Assembly (NCBI GenBank): GCA_963995505.1
Contig: OZ023187.1
Coordinates: forward strand, 3,479,501 to 3,543,500
Source: Hypericum androsaemum
Taxonomy: Eukaryota; Streptophyta; Magnoliopsida; Malpighiales; Hypericaceae
DNA: 64,000 nucleotides
Direction of reading: 5' to 3'
Shown: positions 22,614 through 35,211 of the stretch, in pieces
How positions within the stretch are numbered: position 1 is the first letter of the stretch
Layout of the letters: each line of letters starts with the position of its first letter
Program-made: the position numbers and the translations under genes
Notes under the pieces: model-generated
Databases searched by the model: none
Told to the model about the DNA's origin: nothing
Seen by the model: only the letters and a program-made list of their open reading frames with translations

Positions 22614-23400
22614 TGAAATTGTGATACCAAATTCTGAAAAGCCTATATAAAAATTGTGATACCAAATTCTGAAAAGCCTATACAATTTATCTAAATAAAT
22701 TCTTCAAATATGACTTAAACAAGTCTAGAAAAATATGAAGATGATTATACAAATTTTTGTGTTCGACATATTAGTCCAATTCGTTTGACTTAGTTAACAT
22801 ATTAGCGAGAATTGTTAAAAAGATAAGTTTGTTGTGATCTAAAAATGATGTACACACTCCGAGCGTGGAATTTAAGGTTTTGTTTCTAAATTAAATCAGA
22901 TACAATAAAAAAATAAATACTAATTTTTCTGATCCGGGCGAACCGGATCACCTGACCAGATTTTGACTGGTCGAACCACATTTTGGGTTTCAGGTAAAAA
23001 AAGCACACTAGTTTGGTCATGGGTAGCGGTTCGACCAGTCAGATTGTCGGTCCGACATCGATTTGTAAAACATTGATTGGTACTATCCATATCAACAACG
23101 TGCACCTTCTTTTCTGACAAACATTCTGAGAGAACTCTAAGGTTAAACGTGTTTGGCCGGGAGAAGGATTAGGATGGGTAACATCCTGGAAAATTCCCGG
23201 GATGTGTGTGAATGAGGACAAAACACGCTGGAAAATACATGTGTTTGTCTGTGGAGACTGTCATTCGGATCAGGGGCGTTACATTTGATATCGGAGCAAA
23301 AAAGATTCTGAGACTGTCGCGACGAGGATGTCGCGTATTTAAAGAGGGGTGAATGTGATACCCAAATTCTGAAAAGTCTTAAGTGATTTGATTGTTAGTA
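22614..23400 (+). mobile_element. Probable LTR retroelement remnant with almost no interior
   Basis: The phrase gtgatac(c)caaattctgaaaag occurs at 22621, 22655 and 23355, the typical start of one family of plant LTRs. Just before the third copy, 23284-23297 reads tttgatatcggagc, a degraded match to the tRNA-Met primer site. A purine tract (aaagagggg) lies at 23341-23349. This order (LTR, primer site, about 70 bp, purine tract, LTR start) suggests an element reduced to LTRs plus a stub. The 3' LTR diverges quickly, so its end is not known. A GGTCCGACC-rich piece at 22920-23075 resembles the hAT miniature element at 62955. Confidence 0.45.
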
Positions 23401-24173
23401 TTCTCAACCAAATATCATCAATACCAAGTTCAATGAAAATCATGAATGGAAACAAACATCAATTATCACCATCACTCTATCATTAAATTTATCCCATATA
23501 CTTAAAAACCACATTCTTATATTGGACGAGATTCATTACTTGGAGAAATTGTTTGTATCTCCGATTTTAACCAAACCATTTAAAACAATTTTGTAATTCC
23601 AAATGTAACAACTTTATAATACAAACAGAAAGCAATCAAGTTGAAGATAAAGGATTACAACAGTTGGGAATTTCACTCGTCAACAGAAGCAACAAATAAA
23701 ATTCACCCTGTAATTAATAATTACCATGGTCAAAAGTAGATAGAAAAAAGAAAATTACTAAGAGAGAACATCAAGATTTACGTGAAACACTCTCCAAATA
23801 CTAAAGGAAAAAATCACGGGAGTAGGTCCGAAAATATCTACTAAAAATAGAAGAATTACAACGGTAAAAATATCTTCACTACCCGTTACCCCGAATTATC
23901 CCACTCTCATCTTTCATATTTTATAGTAGATACTTTTTACTCACTCTATTTAACGTCACTCTCTAACTGGAACTTGGAAAGTATCTCAATACAAATTAGT
24001 GTACTACTCTATATTATCTCTCGAAACTTACTGTTTCTTTTAGGGGTAAACTTACTGCTTGAAATTCTACACTTTGTGGATAATGAACTACGCAGAGGGA
24101 CTCTTCATTTAATAGGGAATGAAGTTCACGGATTTGGATTCAGGGGACTACATAAAAATCATTCCCATGGAGT
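23401..24173. other. AT-rich spacer, nothing recognised
   Basis: I see no gene, RNA or complete element here. Open frames are short and without family features. Confidence 0.4.
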
Positions 24174-24463
24174 AAATATGGGCCTTTAGATTTGATCAAA
24201 TTTTTTTTTTACAGATCTGATGGTCGGAATATGTTGAGAGTATTTTCGAGTTTTTATCCAAACATACTCATTAGGGTTCCATCACAATACTTGGGTGGAT
24301 TGTTGGCTGGTATGGACTAAATATGGGCCTTTAGATTTGATCAAATTCTTTTTTTACAGATCTGATGATCAGAATATGTTGAGAGTATTTTCGAGTTTTT
24401 ATCCAAACATACTCATTAGGATTTCATCACAATACTTGGGTGGATTGTTGGCTAGAGACCAAA
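24174..24463. repeat. Two-copy 145-bp tandem duplication
   Basis: The block aaatatgggcctttagattt to ttgggtggattgttggct occurs at 24174-24318 and 24319-24463 with an exact 145-bp period and about five substitutions. It is not coding. The low divergence suggests a fairly recent event. Confidence 0.9.
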
Positions 24464-25184
24464 AGGGGATGTTGATGGGCTTTGTTTAAGTTTTGTAGTA
24501 GATGGGCTTTAAAGCTTATTTATTTCTTACCTATATAATAATGTATGTATATATTTAAAATATTTTATTAAAATAAAAAAGTTTCGATCGGACTGGACAA
24601 CTCGGAAAACGGAACAAATCATTGTCAAGAGTACAATACTATAGTCTCATTGTCGATAAATCAATGTTTAGGGTTAACCAAATTTATTGGACAGATAGAT
24701 CGATGACAATGTTACGTTCGATTTGTTAATTTATGGTTTTATTTTTTTGAAAGGCAATTTTTTTACACATGATTTGAACCCATAATTTTTTGAATTCGAC
24801 AACGCTTTGTACTTTTAGACTAATAAGTTATGACATTTATCTATTTTGTTCATTTGTGTGGGTGGTGAAACTACCAAAATCCCGGAATTTTTTAGGAAGA
24901 AAGAAGTAACCGGGAATTGCTCTTTAGTCTTTTGCTCCAAGTTAACGATGGCTTTTGGTAACCAAACCCAAACCTGTTCATAGAATCCTTTGAGAATTAG
25001 TGTCTTCTGCTACGATCCCCAAGAGAATTTTCACCTATGTGATATACTTAGATTTTATATTTTATAATGGACTTCATATATTTATCCACTCATAAAACAA
25101 TTCTCTAATCCCACAAGAAACCCCACAGCTACACAGCTCAAAACTCTTTCTTTGAAATCACCTCTCTATCAGCCCTCCAAGGCT
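24464..25184. other. AT-rich spacer upstream of H2B
   Basis: No supported gene. It leads into the histone promoter at 25185. Confidence 0.4.
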
Positions 25185-25333
25185 CCACGTCATCGATCCA
25201 TCCTCTAAACGAACACGCAATCCCAACCCCACATATCTCAGCCGTCAAAAACTCTCAAACGAAATCCCACGGCTCAAAACAGCCGCCACGTCACCAATCC
25301 CCGTGAACACCCAACCTCCCTCCTATATATAAA
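25185..25333 (+). promoter_or_regulatory. H2B promoter: Type I element, second hexamer, TATA
   Basis: ccacgtcatcgatcc at 25185-25199 matches most of the plant histone Type I element (CCACGTCANCGATCCGCG), which combines the ACGTCA hexamer with the reversed octamer; the last few octamer bases differ. A second hexamer in ccacgtcaccaatcc (25286-25300) overlaps a CCAAT box. The TATA box tatatataaa is at 25324-25333, about 80 bp before the ATG. S-phase expression is inferred from the known elements. Confidence 0.78.
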
Positions 25334-25414
25334 CAAAACCCCCCTTCCTCCTCTTACCTCATCACAAAGAAATCCCTAGAAATCCCAATCTAAGAAGTTA
25401 AAAAACCAATAGAA

Positions 25415-25867
25415 ATGGCACCCAAGGCAGCAGAGAAGAAGCCGGCGGAGAAGAAGCCGGCGGAGGAGAAGAAGACGGCCGCGGAGAAGGCCCCCGCGGA
25501 GAAGAAGCCCAAGGCCGGCAAGAAGCTCCCGAAGGAAGGCGGCGGAGCGGCGTCCATCGGCGATAAGAAGAAGAAGAGGACGAAGAAGAGCATCGAGACG
25601 TACAAGATCTACATCTTCAAGGTGCTGAAGCAAGTCCACCCGGACATCGGGATCTCATCCAAGGCTATGGGAATCATGAACTCCTTCATCAACGACATCT
25701 TCGAGAAGCTCGCCCAGGAGTCCTCCAGGCTTGCGAGGTACAACAAGAAGCCTACCGTCACCTCCCGGGAGATCCAGACCGCCGTTCGCCTTGTTCTCCC
25801 CGGAGAGCTCGCGAAGCACGCCGTCTCCGAGGGGACGAAGGCCGTTACTAAGTTTACTAGCTCTTGA
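25415..25867 (+). CDS. Histone H2B (150 aa)
   Basis: Second core histone H2B gene, single exon, about 20 kb from the first and on the opposite strand. The fold domain is nearly identical to that at 4871-5287. The main difference is a longer tail: an extra [16 protein letters not shown] block of about 12 residues. It has [19 protein letters not shown] where the first gene has [12 protein letters not shown]. Fold helices ([35 protein letters not shown]) and the ubiquitinated-lysine context GTKAVTKF are intact. The 3' flank begins with telomere-like text (ctagggttagggttta at about 25887), as does the other copy. The two genes are probably paralogues with different tail lengths, both normal for plants. 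Confidence 0.97.
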   Translation: MAPKAAEKKPAEKKPAEEKKTAAEKAPAEKKPKAGKKLPKEGGGAASIGDKKKKRTKKSIETYKIYIFKVLKQVHPDIGISSKAMGIMNSFINDIFEKLAQESSRLARYNKKPTVTSREIQTAVRLVLPGELAKHAVSEGTKAVTKFTSS

Positions 25868-26583
25868 AAGATTTCCAGATTTTTCTAGGGTTAGGGTTTA
25901 GGTGTTTTTTTTTCCTTTAATCTGATTTGTGTTTCGGGTGTCTGTAAAAGTGATGGATGGATATCTCTTGGGAAATCGACTACGATGCCGTTTGATTTGC
26001 TACACAATTGTGTGTACAATTCAATTTTTCGCTGAAAACTACTGCGTTTTAGCTAATCGAGTTAATGGGTTTTAACTAATTAATAATAATCTGCGGGGGA
26101 AATCTTTTAATTGCTTTAATTTCAAGTAATTACCGTTCAGCGGTTGGATTCTTGTGATTTTTGTTATACAATCCGGAATCTAGATAGATAGCATTATCTG
26201 AATAAGATTGTTCCCACGTCTCTGAATCAATTTTTTCAGTTTTTAGAAGAATTTTAATTATTATTTGATCTAAGTTCTTCTCTGCTTCTATTGATTATAG
26301 TTGAAAGATTATTCTTTCTTCTTGAAGTGGTATTTGTTTTTTGAGGTGAAACTTGGAGGTATATTTGTTGAAACTTCAAGGACCGAGTGGTGATCTTCCA
26401 ATTTGATGCATCCCCGAGTTCGAACTTCGTACGATTTTGAGTGCAAGTGCCTAAAACTTGATTGGCGGGATTTCGTGGCAATTTAGATTTTGGCGAAATC
26501 TCCAATGGCGGTTCTTGTAGGTCGGTTTGAAAATTTTGGGCGGTCCCGGCAGCAATTTCAGCCAGCCCGCATCTTTTACTTTG
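25868..26583. other. H2B 3' flank, nothing else recognised
   Basis: Contains the histone 3' UTR with a telomere-like motif near 25887, then AT-rich sequence without a supported gene. Confidence 0.45.
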
Positions 26584-26802
26584 TATTTAGTTAGATCTGA
26601 GAACAATTTTATTTTATTTTTTTAGGGGAAAAGATTTCATTCCATTGATCATAAAATCACAAAGTTACAGCATTGAGATCATATACAAACACCTATCAAG
26701 AGTACTAAAATTCCAAACGCATAATAGCAATAGCACGAGATGAGTATTATCTACCTAATTCCACCACCTTTCTATTTAGTCAGATCTGAGAACAATTTTA
26801 TT
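26584..26802 (-). mobile_element. LINE 3' tail with 30-bp TSD
   Basis: tatttagt.agatctgagaacaattttatt is present at 26584-26613 and 26773-26802 with one mismatch, a long target duplication. Between them about 160 bp on the minus strand ends in attaatgaaatc-like and cttttcccctaaaaaaa text, typical of the end of a plant LINE. Almost the whole LINE is missing by 5' truncation. Confidence 0.65.
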
Positions 26803-27836
26803 AGGAAAAATTACTCTCAAGTCTTTCGGATTTGCTTAAATATATTCAAAAGTCTCTCCTGTTCACAAAATACATTCCGAAATTTCTCTAGTTTACTTTT
26901 ATTATACTTTCGGATCCCTGACGTACGTTAATAGCTCTTTTTTTTCATTTTTGTCAATAAAATGACCAAAATACCTTTAGAACAAAAATAAAAAACTGCT
27001 GACATCAGCTAATCTAAATCCAAAAATTCCAGGGATCAATTTGTAATTATACCCAAAAATCACGAAGAAATACAAGGATCAATTTATAATTGTACCCTAA
27101 AATCGATTTGAAATTGGGGATTTCTTCCGACGGGGACGGTTGACGACGAGGATGGTTCGACGATGGCGAGCTAGGGGACGGTTCGATGACGGCGAGCTCG
27201 GGGATAGGATGACGACGATGGTTGACAACGACGAGACCGATGAAGATGGTTGACGACGGGGACGGAGCTCGGGGACGGAGCTCGCGGATGGAGCTCGAGG
27301 ACAGAGCTCGGGGACGGAGCTCGGGGATGGAACTCGAGGACGGAGCTCGAGGACGGGAGATGGGGAAGGAGAGCTCGAGAATGGAGCTCGGGGACGGGAG
27401 AGGTTGACGATGGTGGACGACGGCGAGACCGATGAAGATGGTTGGCGACGGGGACGGAGCTCAGGATGAGCTCGAGGACGGAGCTCGAGACGAGCTCGAG
27501 GACATAGTTCGAGGACGGGAGCTCGAGGACGGGAGATGGGAAAGGCGAGCTCGAGAACGGAGCTCGGGGATGGGAGATGGTTGATGATGTCGAGGACGGG
27601 GACGGGGACGGGGACAGGGAAGCTCGAGGACGGGAGATGGTTAATGATGTCATTATTTTTATTTTATTTTTTTAAGTGTATTTTTGACATTTCATTGAAA
27701 AAAAAATTCATTTAGAGACCCAAAAATATAATAAAAATAAAGTAGAAAGATTTCAGAATGTATTTTGTGAAAAAATTTTTTTTAAGTATATTTAAGCAAA
27801 TCTGATATATTTGAGAATAATTTTCCAATTTTATTA
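26794..27836. mobile_element. Mutator-like non-autonomous element with about 120-bp TIRs
   Basis: Element 26804-27826 is flanked by aattttatta (26794-26803 and 27827-27836), a 10-bp duplication, or 9-bp if one A is read as part of an end. The left end (26804-26925) and the right end (27700-27826) are long imperfect inverted repeats. They share ggaaaa.tta.tctcaa, gatttgcttaaatata, ttcacaaaatacattc and tttttattata in order. Long TIRs with a 9-10-bp TSD indicate a MULE. There is no transposase. The interior is GC-rich simple repeat, described separately. It is inserted into the right TSD copy of the LINE tail. Confidence 0.8.
27129..27640. repeat. GAGCTCG/GACGGG minisatellite inside the MULE
   Basis: About 500 bp of imperfect short repeats built from gacggagctcg, gagctcgaggacgg and ggggacgggagatgg. 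SacI-type palindromes (gagctc) recur roughly every 12-30 bp. Composition contrasts sharply with the AT-rich flanks. Open frames on both strands (for example 27171-27653 minus) are by-products of the repeat and are not genes. Confidence 0.85.
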
Positions 27837-28063
27837 ATATAGAACTGCGGTGACAAGTAACATAGAACTTCATCGGAGACAACACGTTTCATATGCATCA
27901 ATCAACACATACATAAGAATTAATTTACGTAGCAAGGCAATTAAATTTATTTTGGGATATTAAGTTCAACAAACATACAAAATATTATTATTAAACTGTT
28001 CCTAAATATGGTACGAGATTTACAATCATTTATTTATATTACATGCTCGAATCTTTTTCCGTC
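27837..28063. other. Short AT-rich spacer
   Basis: Separates the MULE from the foldback. Nothing recognised. Confidence 0.4.
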
Positions 28064-29574
28064 AGAAATACTGACAAATACGAGAATAGAGTTCTTAGAA
28101 AATATTTTATCTGTCTAGGGTCCGACCAAAAATACTCAAAATTGGACCTTTTTAGATGCAAGAAAATGCTCAAAATAGAGCGTTCTTAAAAAGAAAATGC
28201 GAAAAATATAGCATTTTCTTGCAAAAGCTGCCAACCCTTCATTCGACTCGGCTAAAATTAGCTTGCAAAATTAAATTTTCAATAGCAGAAAAATACATGA
28301 AATCAAGTGTTTTCATGCAATTTTTAAAAATGTGTACACAAAAATGCACAATAATATGCGTTTTCTCCCCACAATTTTTTTAAAACTCTTTTTTCTGGTT
28401 AAATTCTACGTCAACTCTTGACTTTTAAAGAAAATTTTTATATTCTTACACTCCGAATTTAGAGTTGCAATAAACTTAAAAGTTGTAGATATAATTCGCA
28501 CAGCAATTTGAATCACCTCAATTGAACTCCGAAATACGAAGTAGCGGCTCCCAAACTGAAATCAATCGGTCACAACTCGGTCAACTCTTGATTTTAAACA
28601 AAATTTTGACGTCTTTACACTCCGAATTTGGAGAAGTCATAAACTTCAAAGTTGTAGATATACGTCTAAGCTTCGGATAGCAATTTGAATAACTTCAATC
28701 GGTCTTTGGAGTAAGAAGTTGTGGCTCCCCACCGAAATTACATTTGAAGTCAAGAGTCGACCGAGTTGTGGTCGACTGATTTCGGTGGGGAGTCATAACT
28801 TCTTAGTCCGGAGTCAGATTAAAGAGATTCAAGTTGCTCTGTGAAGCAGAGACATATATCTACAACTTTAAAATTTATGACTTCTCCAAATTTGGAGTGT
28901 AAGGATGTCAAAAAATTATTTGAAATCAAGAGTCGATCAAGTTACGGTCGAATAATCTAGATAGAGAGCCACAACTTCTTACTCTTGAGTCCGATTGAAG
29001 TTATTCAAGTTGCTGTGTGAAGCCGAGATGTTTATTTACAACTTTAAAGTTGATGACTTCTCCAAATTCGAAGTGTAAAGATATTAAAAATTTGTTTGAA
29101 GTCGAGAGTTGACCAAGTTACGACCGACTGATTTCAGTTTGGGAGCTACTTCGTATTCCGGTGTCCGATTGAGGTAATTCAAATGGCTGTGCGAAGTTGA
29201 GACGTAGATCTACAACTTTTAAGTTTATTACAACTCGGTCTACTTTTAAAAAAAATTGTGGGGAGAAAACGCATATAATTGTGCATTTTTGTGTACAAAA
29301 TTTTTGAAAATCTCATGAAAATGCCTGATTTCATGCATTTTTCTGCTATTGAAAATTTTATTTTGCAAGCCGATTTTAACCGACCCGAATACTAGGGTGG
29401 CAGCTTTTACAAAAAAATGCTATTTTTTGCACTTTTTTGTTCTAAGAATGCTCTGTTTCGAGCATTTTCTTGCATCCGAAAATGCCCAATTTTGAGCGTT
29501 TTTGGTCAAATCCCAGACACGTAAAACATTTTCTGAAAATCCCATTCTCGTATTTGTTAGTATTTCTTAGCCCC
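28064..29574. repeat. Giant foldback (about 1.5 kb inverted repeat)
   Basis: The left arm (about 28064-28740) and right arm (about 28780-29574) are inverted copies of each other over almost their whole length. The outer ends are agaaatact.acaaatacgag and its complement. Matching landmarks inwards are gatgcaagaaaatgctc, ggagaaaacgca, acaactttaaa.ttatgac, tccgaatttggag and ccgaaat against atttcggtggggag at the centre (about 28760). Each arm also contains two or more diverged sub-repeats of roughly 170-220 bp (ctccgaat...gttgtagat...gttcaa-like blocks), so the structure is a repeat of repeats. No protein-coding ORF was found. It could be a foldback transposon or large MITE; I found no clear TSD. 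Confidence 0.9.
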
Positions 29575-29992
29575 TTCGAAATAGACTCCTCATCCTGCTC
29601 CCTTCGTCTCTCATTCCGTTTTCTTTTCGCCAAAATCTGTTTCACTAAATAATTTCCAGCATCTTTTTTACATGAACTTCACTCCGCTCTAAAACACAAA
29701 AAAAAAGTTACAAAATTTTTCCTTTCCGATTTTCATCGATATCGATCTGTTCACATATTTTGCTCGTTGAGTAGCGTTCTATCGGATTTTGAAAATTTGG
29801 ATTTGAACCAGTCCAACAAATTGGATAGATTCTGATCCGAAATCAGGAGGTAAATGAGGCAATCCAGTACCCATATTTTGATTCTAAAAAAAAAAGTACC
29901 CATTTTATGCAACTTTTCTTGCCAGATTCGGTCCGGTCCGAACCGTGGACTCGCATAAGCTAGAATCACCAGAACCGGGCCCGTCTTTTTCA

Positions 29993-31221
<1,229 letters not shown>

Positions 31222-32720
31222 TGGGATTATTCGGAGATTTTTGTCTTACCTGATGTTTGCTTTTTGACTGTTCTATGCTCCAGTGACTTTTTGAGTAGTT
31301 CGTGATTTGAAATCTATGGTTTTTGCTGTATGAGATTTTGGTTTATTGGATCATAGAGTACGGAGTGATTATGGGATTATTGCTTATTGGATCTTAAAGA
31401 GGATGGAGTGAATGCTTGAGTGAATGCTTGAGTGATATCTATTGCACCTGAGAATGGTTTCAAGTTTCTACTACTCTGTTGGCATTGTAATTGTTGTCTG
31501 CTGAGATTGAATTGGCAGGGATTAAGGAAGTGGAAAGGCCGAAATGATTTACCCGACTCACCTGTTGGCCTAATTAAGTGCCAATCGAACGGTGGAGACA
31601 AGACGTCTTAGCTAGTGTCTGTCTTATAAGTTGATGAATCTCACATTCTGAAACTGGGGCAATGACATTTCCCTTGGTTCCACCTTTGTCATGCAGTCTA
31701 TGTATTATGTTTGTTATGCTCTTTTCCTTATCTCAATAACTCGTTTGAAGTTTCTGATTCACTTGTTTGTGCTCGGCTATTCTGGAAAGTAGAGTGTGAA
31801 TTTGGTATGGTGGTTGTTTGGGCTGGGTCCGCTGGGATGTGATACTACATTCATGATCGGTTCAGCAATCCTTGATTGATTTGTTACATGGGATGATGCG
31901 AACCGAGGTGTTAACCATACAGGACGGTTTGAAAATATCAGACGAGTAATTTTTTCGGGTCTAAATCAGTGTCATTTTGATACGCAAGGCGGTAATCTAC
32001 ATTTGAACTGGGTCGGAGTTTGACTATTCCAATTCTATGTGCAAACCGAAAGAAAAGGTGAATTCCGGTGAGCTCTTTTATGGGGGATTTTTTCTCAAAT
32101 AGGTTAAAAAGTTAGGTATTTTCCCAAAATAGACAAAAACATACACATATTCTTGCGCCTCCAATTTAAAAAATAAAAAAGTGGCAGCCGCCTGCCACAT
32201 TGTAAAAATAAACTTATTTTATTATTATTTTTAAACATATATTAAATTTAATTGTTGTATCATAAATTTATCTTAATACTAAATGATTTGAATTTATCGA
32301 TATATTATTAGTATATTGACAACGATCAAATTCATCAACAAATATTTATCTCTATCTGCATTAGTTTAAAATAATATATATCGATGAATTTTATCGTTGT
32401 ACCGTAAATTTATCCCAATACCAAATGATCAAACTCATTAAATTATTGTATATTAGTATAATGACAATGTTTAAATCGCTGTATCGTAAATTAAATTAAA
32501 TTCATAAATTTATGTCAATTCCTCAGAAAATAATTACAAATCCTTCTAAAAAAAGGGGATAATTACAAATAAACAACTTTCTGATACAAATAAATGTCGC
32601 TAAAATAAATCTACAAAAAGAGGCGCTCTCCATTATCATCTTTTTTATTTCAAGTACTATATATAAAGGCCTTTTCAATGAGAATGGAGAATAATTTTTG
32701 ATATAAAAGGTGGGCTTTGC
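31222..32720. other. RPS15a 3' flank and AT-rich spacer
   Basis: No supported gene. Around 32180-32200 there is cagccgcctgccaca, and near 32625-32640 gaggcgctctcc, short GC islands resembling the ggaggcgccatgcca motif of the dispersed repeat at 33190. They may be decayed relatives. Confidence 0.4.
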
Positions 32721-32854
32721 CTTCTAAAAAAAGATGATAATTACAAATAAATTACTTTCCGCTACAATCAGCGTAATATTTATTGGCTTCTAAAAATAAG
32801 ATGATAATTACAAATAAATTACTTTCCGCCACAAATCAGCGTAATATTTATTGG
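32721..32854. repeat. 66-bp tandem duplication
   Basis: cttctaaaaa.aagatgataa to gcgtaatatttattgg occurs at 32721-32786 and 32787-32854, differing by a few bases. A weaker related stretch lies at 32545-32580. Confidence 0.8.
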
Positions 32855-32959
32855 AATATTTCGCTATAAAAACATCTTTAGAAAGTCATTAAAAAATTCC
32901 TAAAAAATAATCATTAAAGGAGGCACCCTGGTTGTATGGCGCCTCTACTTGATTTTTTT

Positions 32960-33367
32960 AAAATATTTATTCATTCTGATTTGTATTCTTGAAATATGAA
33001 TGATTCTTATTAATAAATTTTTGCAAGTACACAATTTAACTTTAGATTAATCAACTACAAAAATTTGGATAAGTGAAATAAATGCATGGTATTTCTCTGA
33101 GACACAGTATTAATTATTCCGGTCAAAAATATACTGCCCCGTTTTGATTTCTCTCGACCCTAAAAAAATCAGCTTTGTAGTATAATTGCTCTGGAGGCGC
33201 CATGCCAATTCGTTGCCTACTTGTGTAATTTGTTTTTGCCAGGGTTTTCCAACACGAGTGGACAGGTGAATAGCGTTTTTAGTCAAGGCATTATTTTGGG
33301 AATATGTATAACTTTTTGCCTATTTATGCAAAATATGTATATTTTTTGCCCATTTGAAAAAAAATCC
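32960..33367 (+). repeat. Dispersed repeat, copy 2 (partner at 8310-8733)
   Basis: Matches 8310-8733 in the same orientation, including gctctggaggcgccatgcca (about 33188-33207) and the closing aaatatgtata pair. Just upstream, at 32920-32950, another palindromic gaggcaccctgg...tggcgcctc motif is seen. Confidence 0.8.
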
Positions 33368-34213
33368 CCTTTTATGGTCACTAGCGAAATTACACTGTGG
33401 TCCAATCGCACTTCATAACATAAACCGACCAACACACAAAATCAACAGGCATTGGAAATCGCCCAAAGCAGAAAATAAAGTCATCAACTCCTACCTACCG
33501 AAATAACGATAAATTTCCGGTACCGAAATCGAAAAATGCCATTGGTGCAAAGAGCAGACAACCTTGACCAATTCGATAATTGCCCGAGAAGTAACAAATA
33601 ACCTGCCAAAGGGTCCATAGTTGCCCAACCTGATACGCACGGCGTCTTTAAACGGTCAGGTTGAATGTGACCTTCACGGTGTCACCTCATCACCGCCGTT
33701 GATTCCCACTGCATGGGTCAGCCACAGGGAGAGACTCTTCATCTGATGGGAATTTTTTTGGGGTTGGCAGCTAAATTTGAGGAGGCCATTGCTTGTTTCC
33801 TCCTCCAAGAGAATGAGCAAATGAGGAGATGACTTGGCTATAAAGTGGGTAAGTTGCTTTCGGCTTTGAAGGGGGAAAGGGATCTGCCAAGCATATGCTT
33901 GGAGCATTAACCTGATGGCCCACCATCGTCTCATAACTAAAAAATATATATATTTCCGAATTTTTATTGAGCTGACTAATTCAGCTTGATCTGAATAGAG
34001 TTTTTCAACAAGGACAAAGTTCAAGTATTTAACACTACTACACATTTAATTATTAAATTTTAATTCATCAAAACAACTCTCTTACTAGAAGTTAATGCAA
34101 GTGCATTTTAGTAACTAAGTGCATTTACATTTTTATATTTTCTATGCATTTGACTCCCATATTTTCAAAAGTCAACACAAATTTGGCGGGTAGAAACGTA
34201 AATATAATATTTA
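33368..34213. other. Spacer left of the LTR element
   Basis: No supported gene. The open frame 33674-34045 (minus) shows no family motif and I do not call it. Confidence 0.4.
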
Positions 34214-35211
34214 CTAACTGAAGATTTTAACGTATAATTAACTGGTAATTATATGTTAAACTTGATTAATTAATAAATTAATTCGTTAATAATAAATCAC
34301 TTACTTGTTGAAGCAAGAGGTCCACAGGTTCGGATCGACTATGTCTTCGTGCCAGTCGAATTACGATCACGTTATAACAGATTCGTAATTGATTTTCACG
34401 AGATTTCCTTTATTGAAAATCTGATCAAAATTCAGGGACTATTCCAAAGTTTTGTCTTTCTCTTGAGTGGTTGTGTGTCGAATCAGAACGCGCCACGTGG
34501 CATACCACGTAGCGCGAATGGCTGCCATGTGGCACTTCTGGGCCACATGTCCACCATGTGGCAAATCACCCATAGCTCTGCCACGTGGCCGCCAATTCTG
34601 GTAGCAACTGCGTCAGCACCACATCACGCTGACGTGGTGCCTGGCGTGGCCCCGGGGCGGTCAACGCGGGTTGATAGGCCCATTCTGCCCAACATTTTGG
34701 GCCTGATGGGCCTGGGCCCAATCAGACACAATAATAATTGCCTGATTAGGCCTATTGGATTCATGCTCCAGTTCTCATAGTTTTCACAGTTGAGTTTTAA
34801 CTCACGGTTTAACTCAGCTATGATAGATCTAGAAGCAACTGACATCTCTATAGAGAATTTTTAATACGAGAACATATTAGAAATTTGATTTGGCAATATG
34901 ATTCAATTTACTAAACACTCATAATTTTTAACGATATGAAGTCCTTGATTAACCTCAAAATCGAAGTGGGTCGCGGGCATGCTTCCCCTTACCATTCAAG
35001 TATTAATTTTAAACTTCAACCGTTTAAAGTTCATCGATAGTAAACTCAAGTGGTAGCAACTAAACAAACATCTTTGTTTAATTACATGCATCACATTTGT
35101 ACATTCTGAGTTTATACACACATAAAAAACTCAGATAAGGTCTCAACCTATTGTACAAAATTCTCCCAAAAATAAGATATGTATATGGGTACACTTAAAT
35201 ATAACATGTAA

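Noticed and set aside
27171..27653. 160-codon Ser/Pro-rich ORF (minus) and opposite Gly/Arg/Glu ORFs
   Set aside because: By-products of the GAGCTCG minisatellite on both strands.
28064..29574. CRISPR-like reading of the repeated blocks
   Set aside because: The repeats are inverted and diverged, with no regular spacer pattern, and the genome is clearly that of a plant.
33674..34045. 123-codon minus-strand ORF
   Set aside because: No recognisable motif, no supporting promoter or partner exon.
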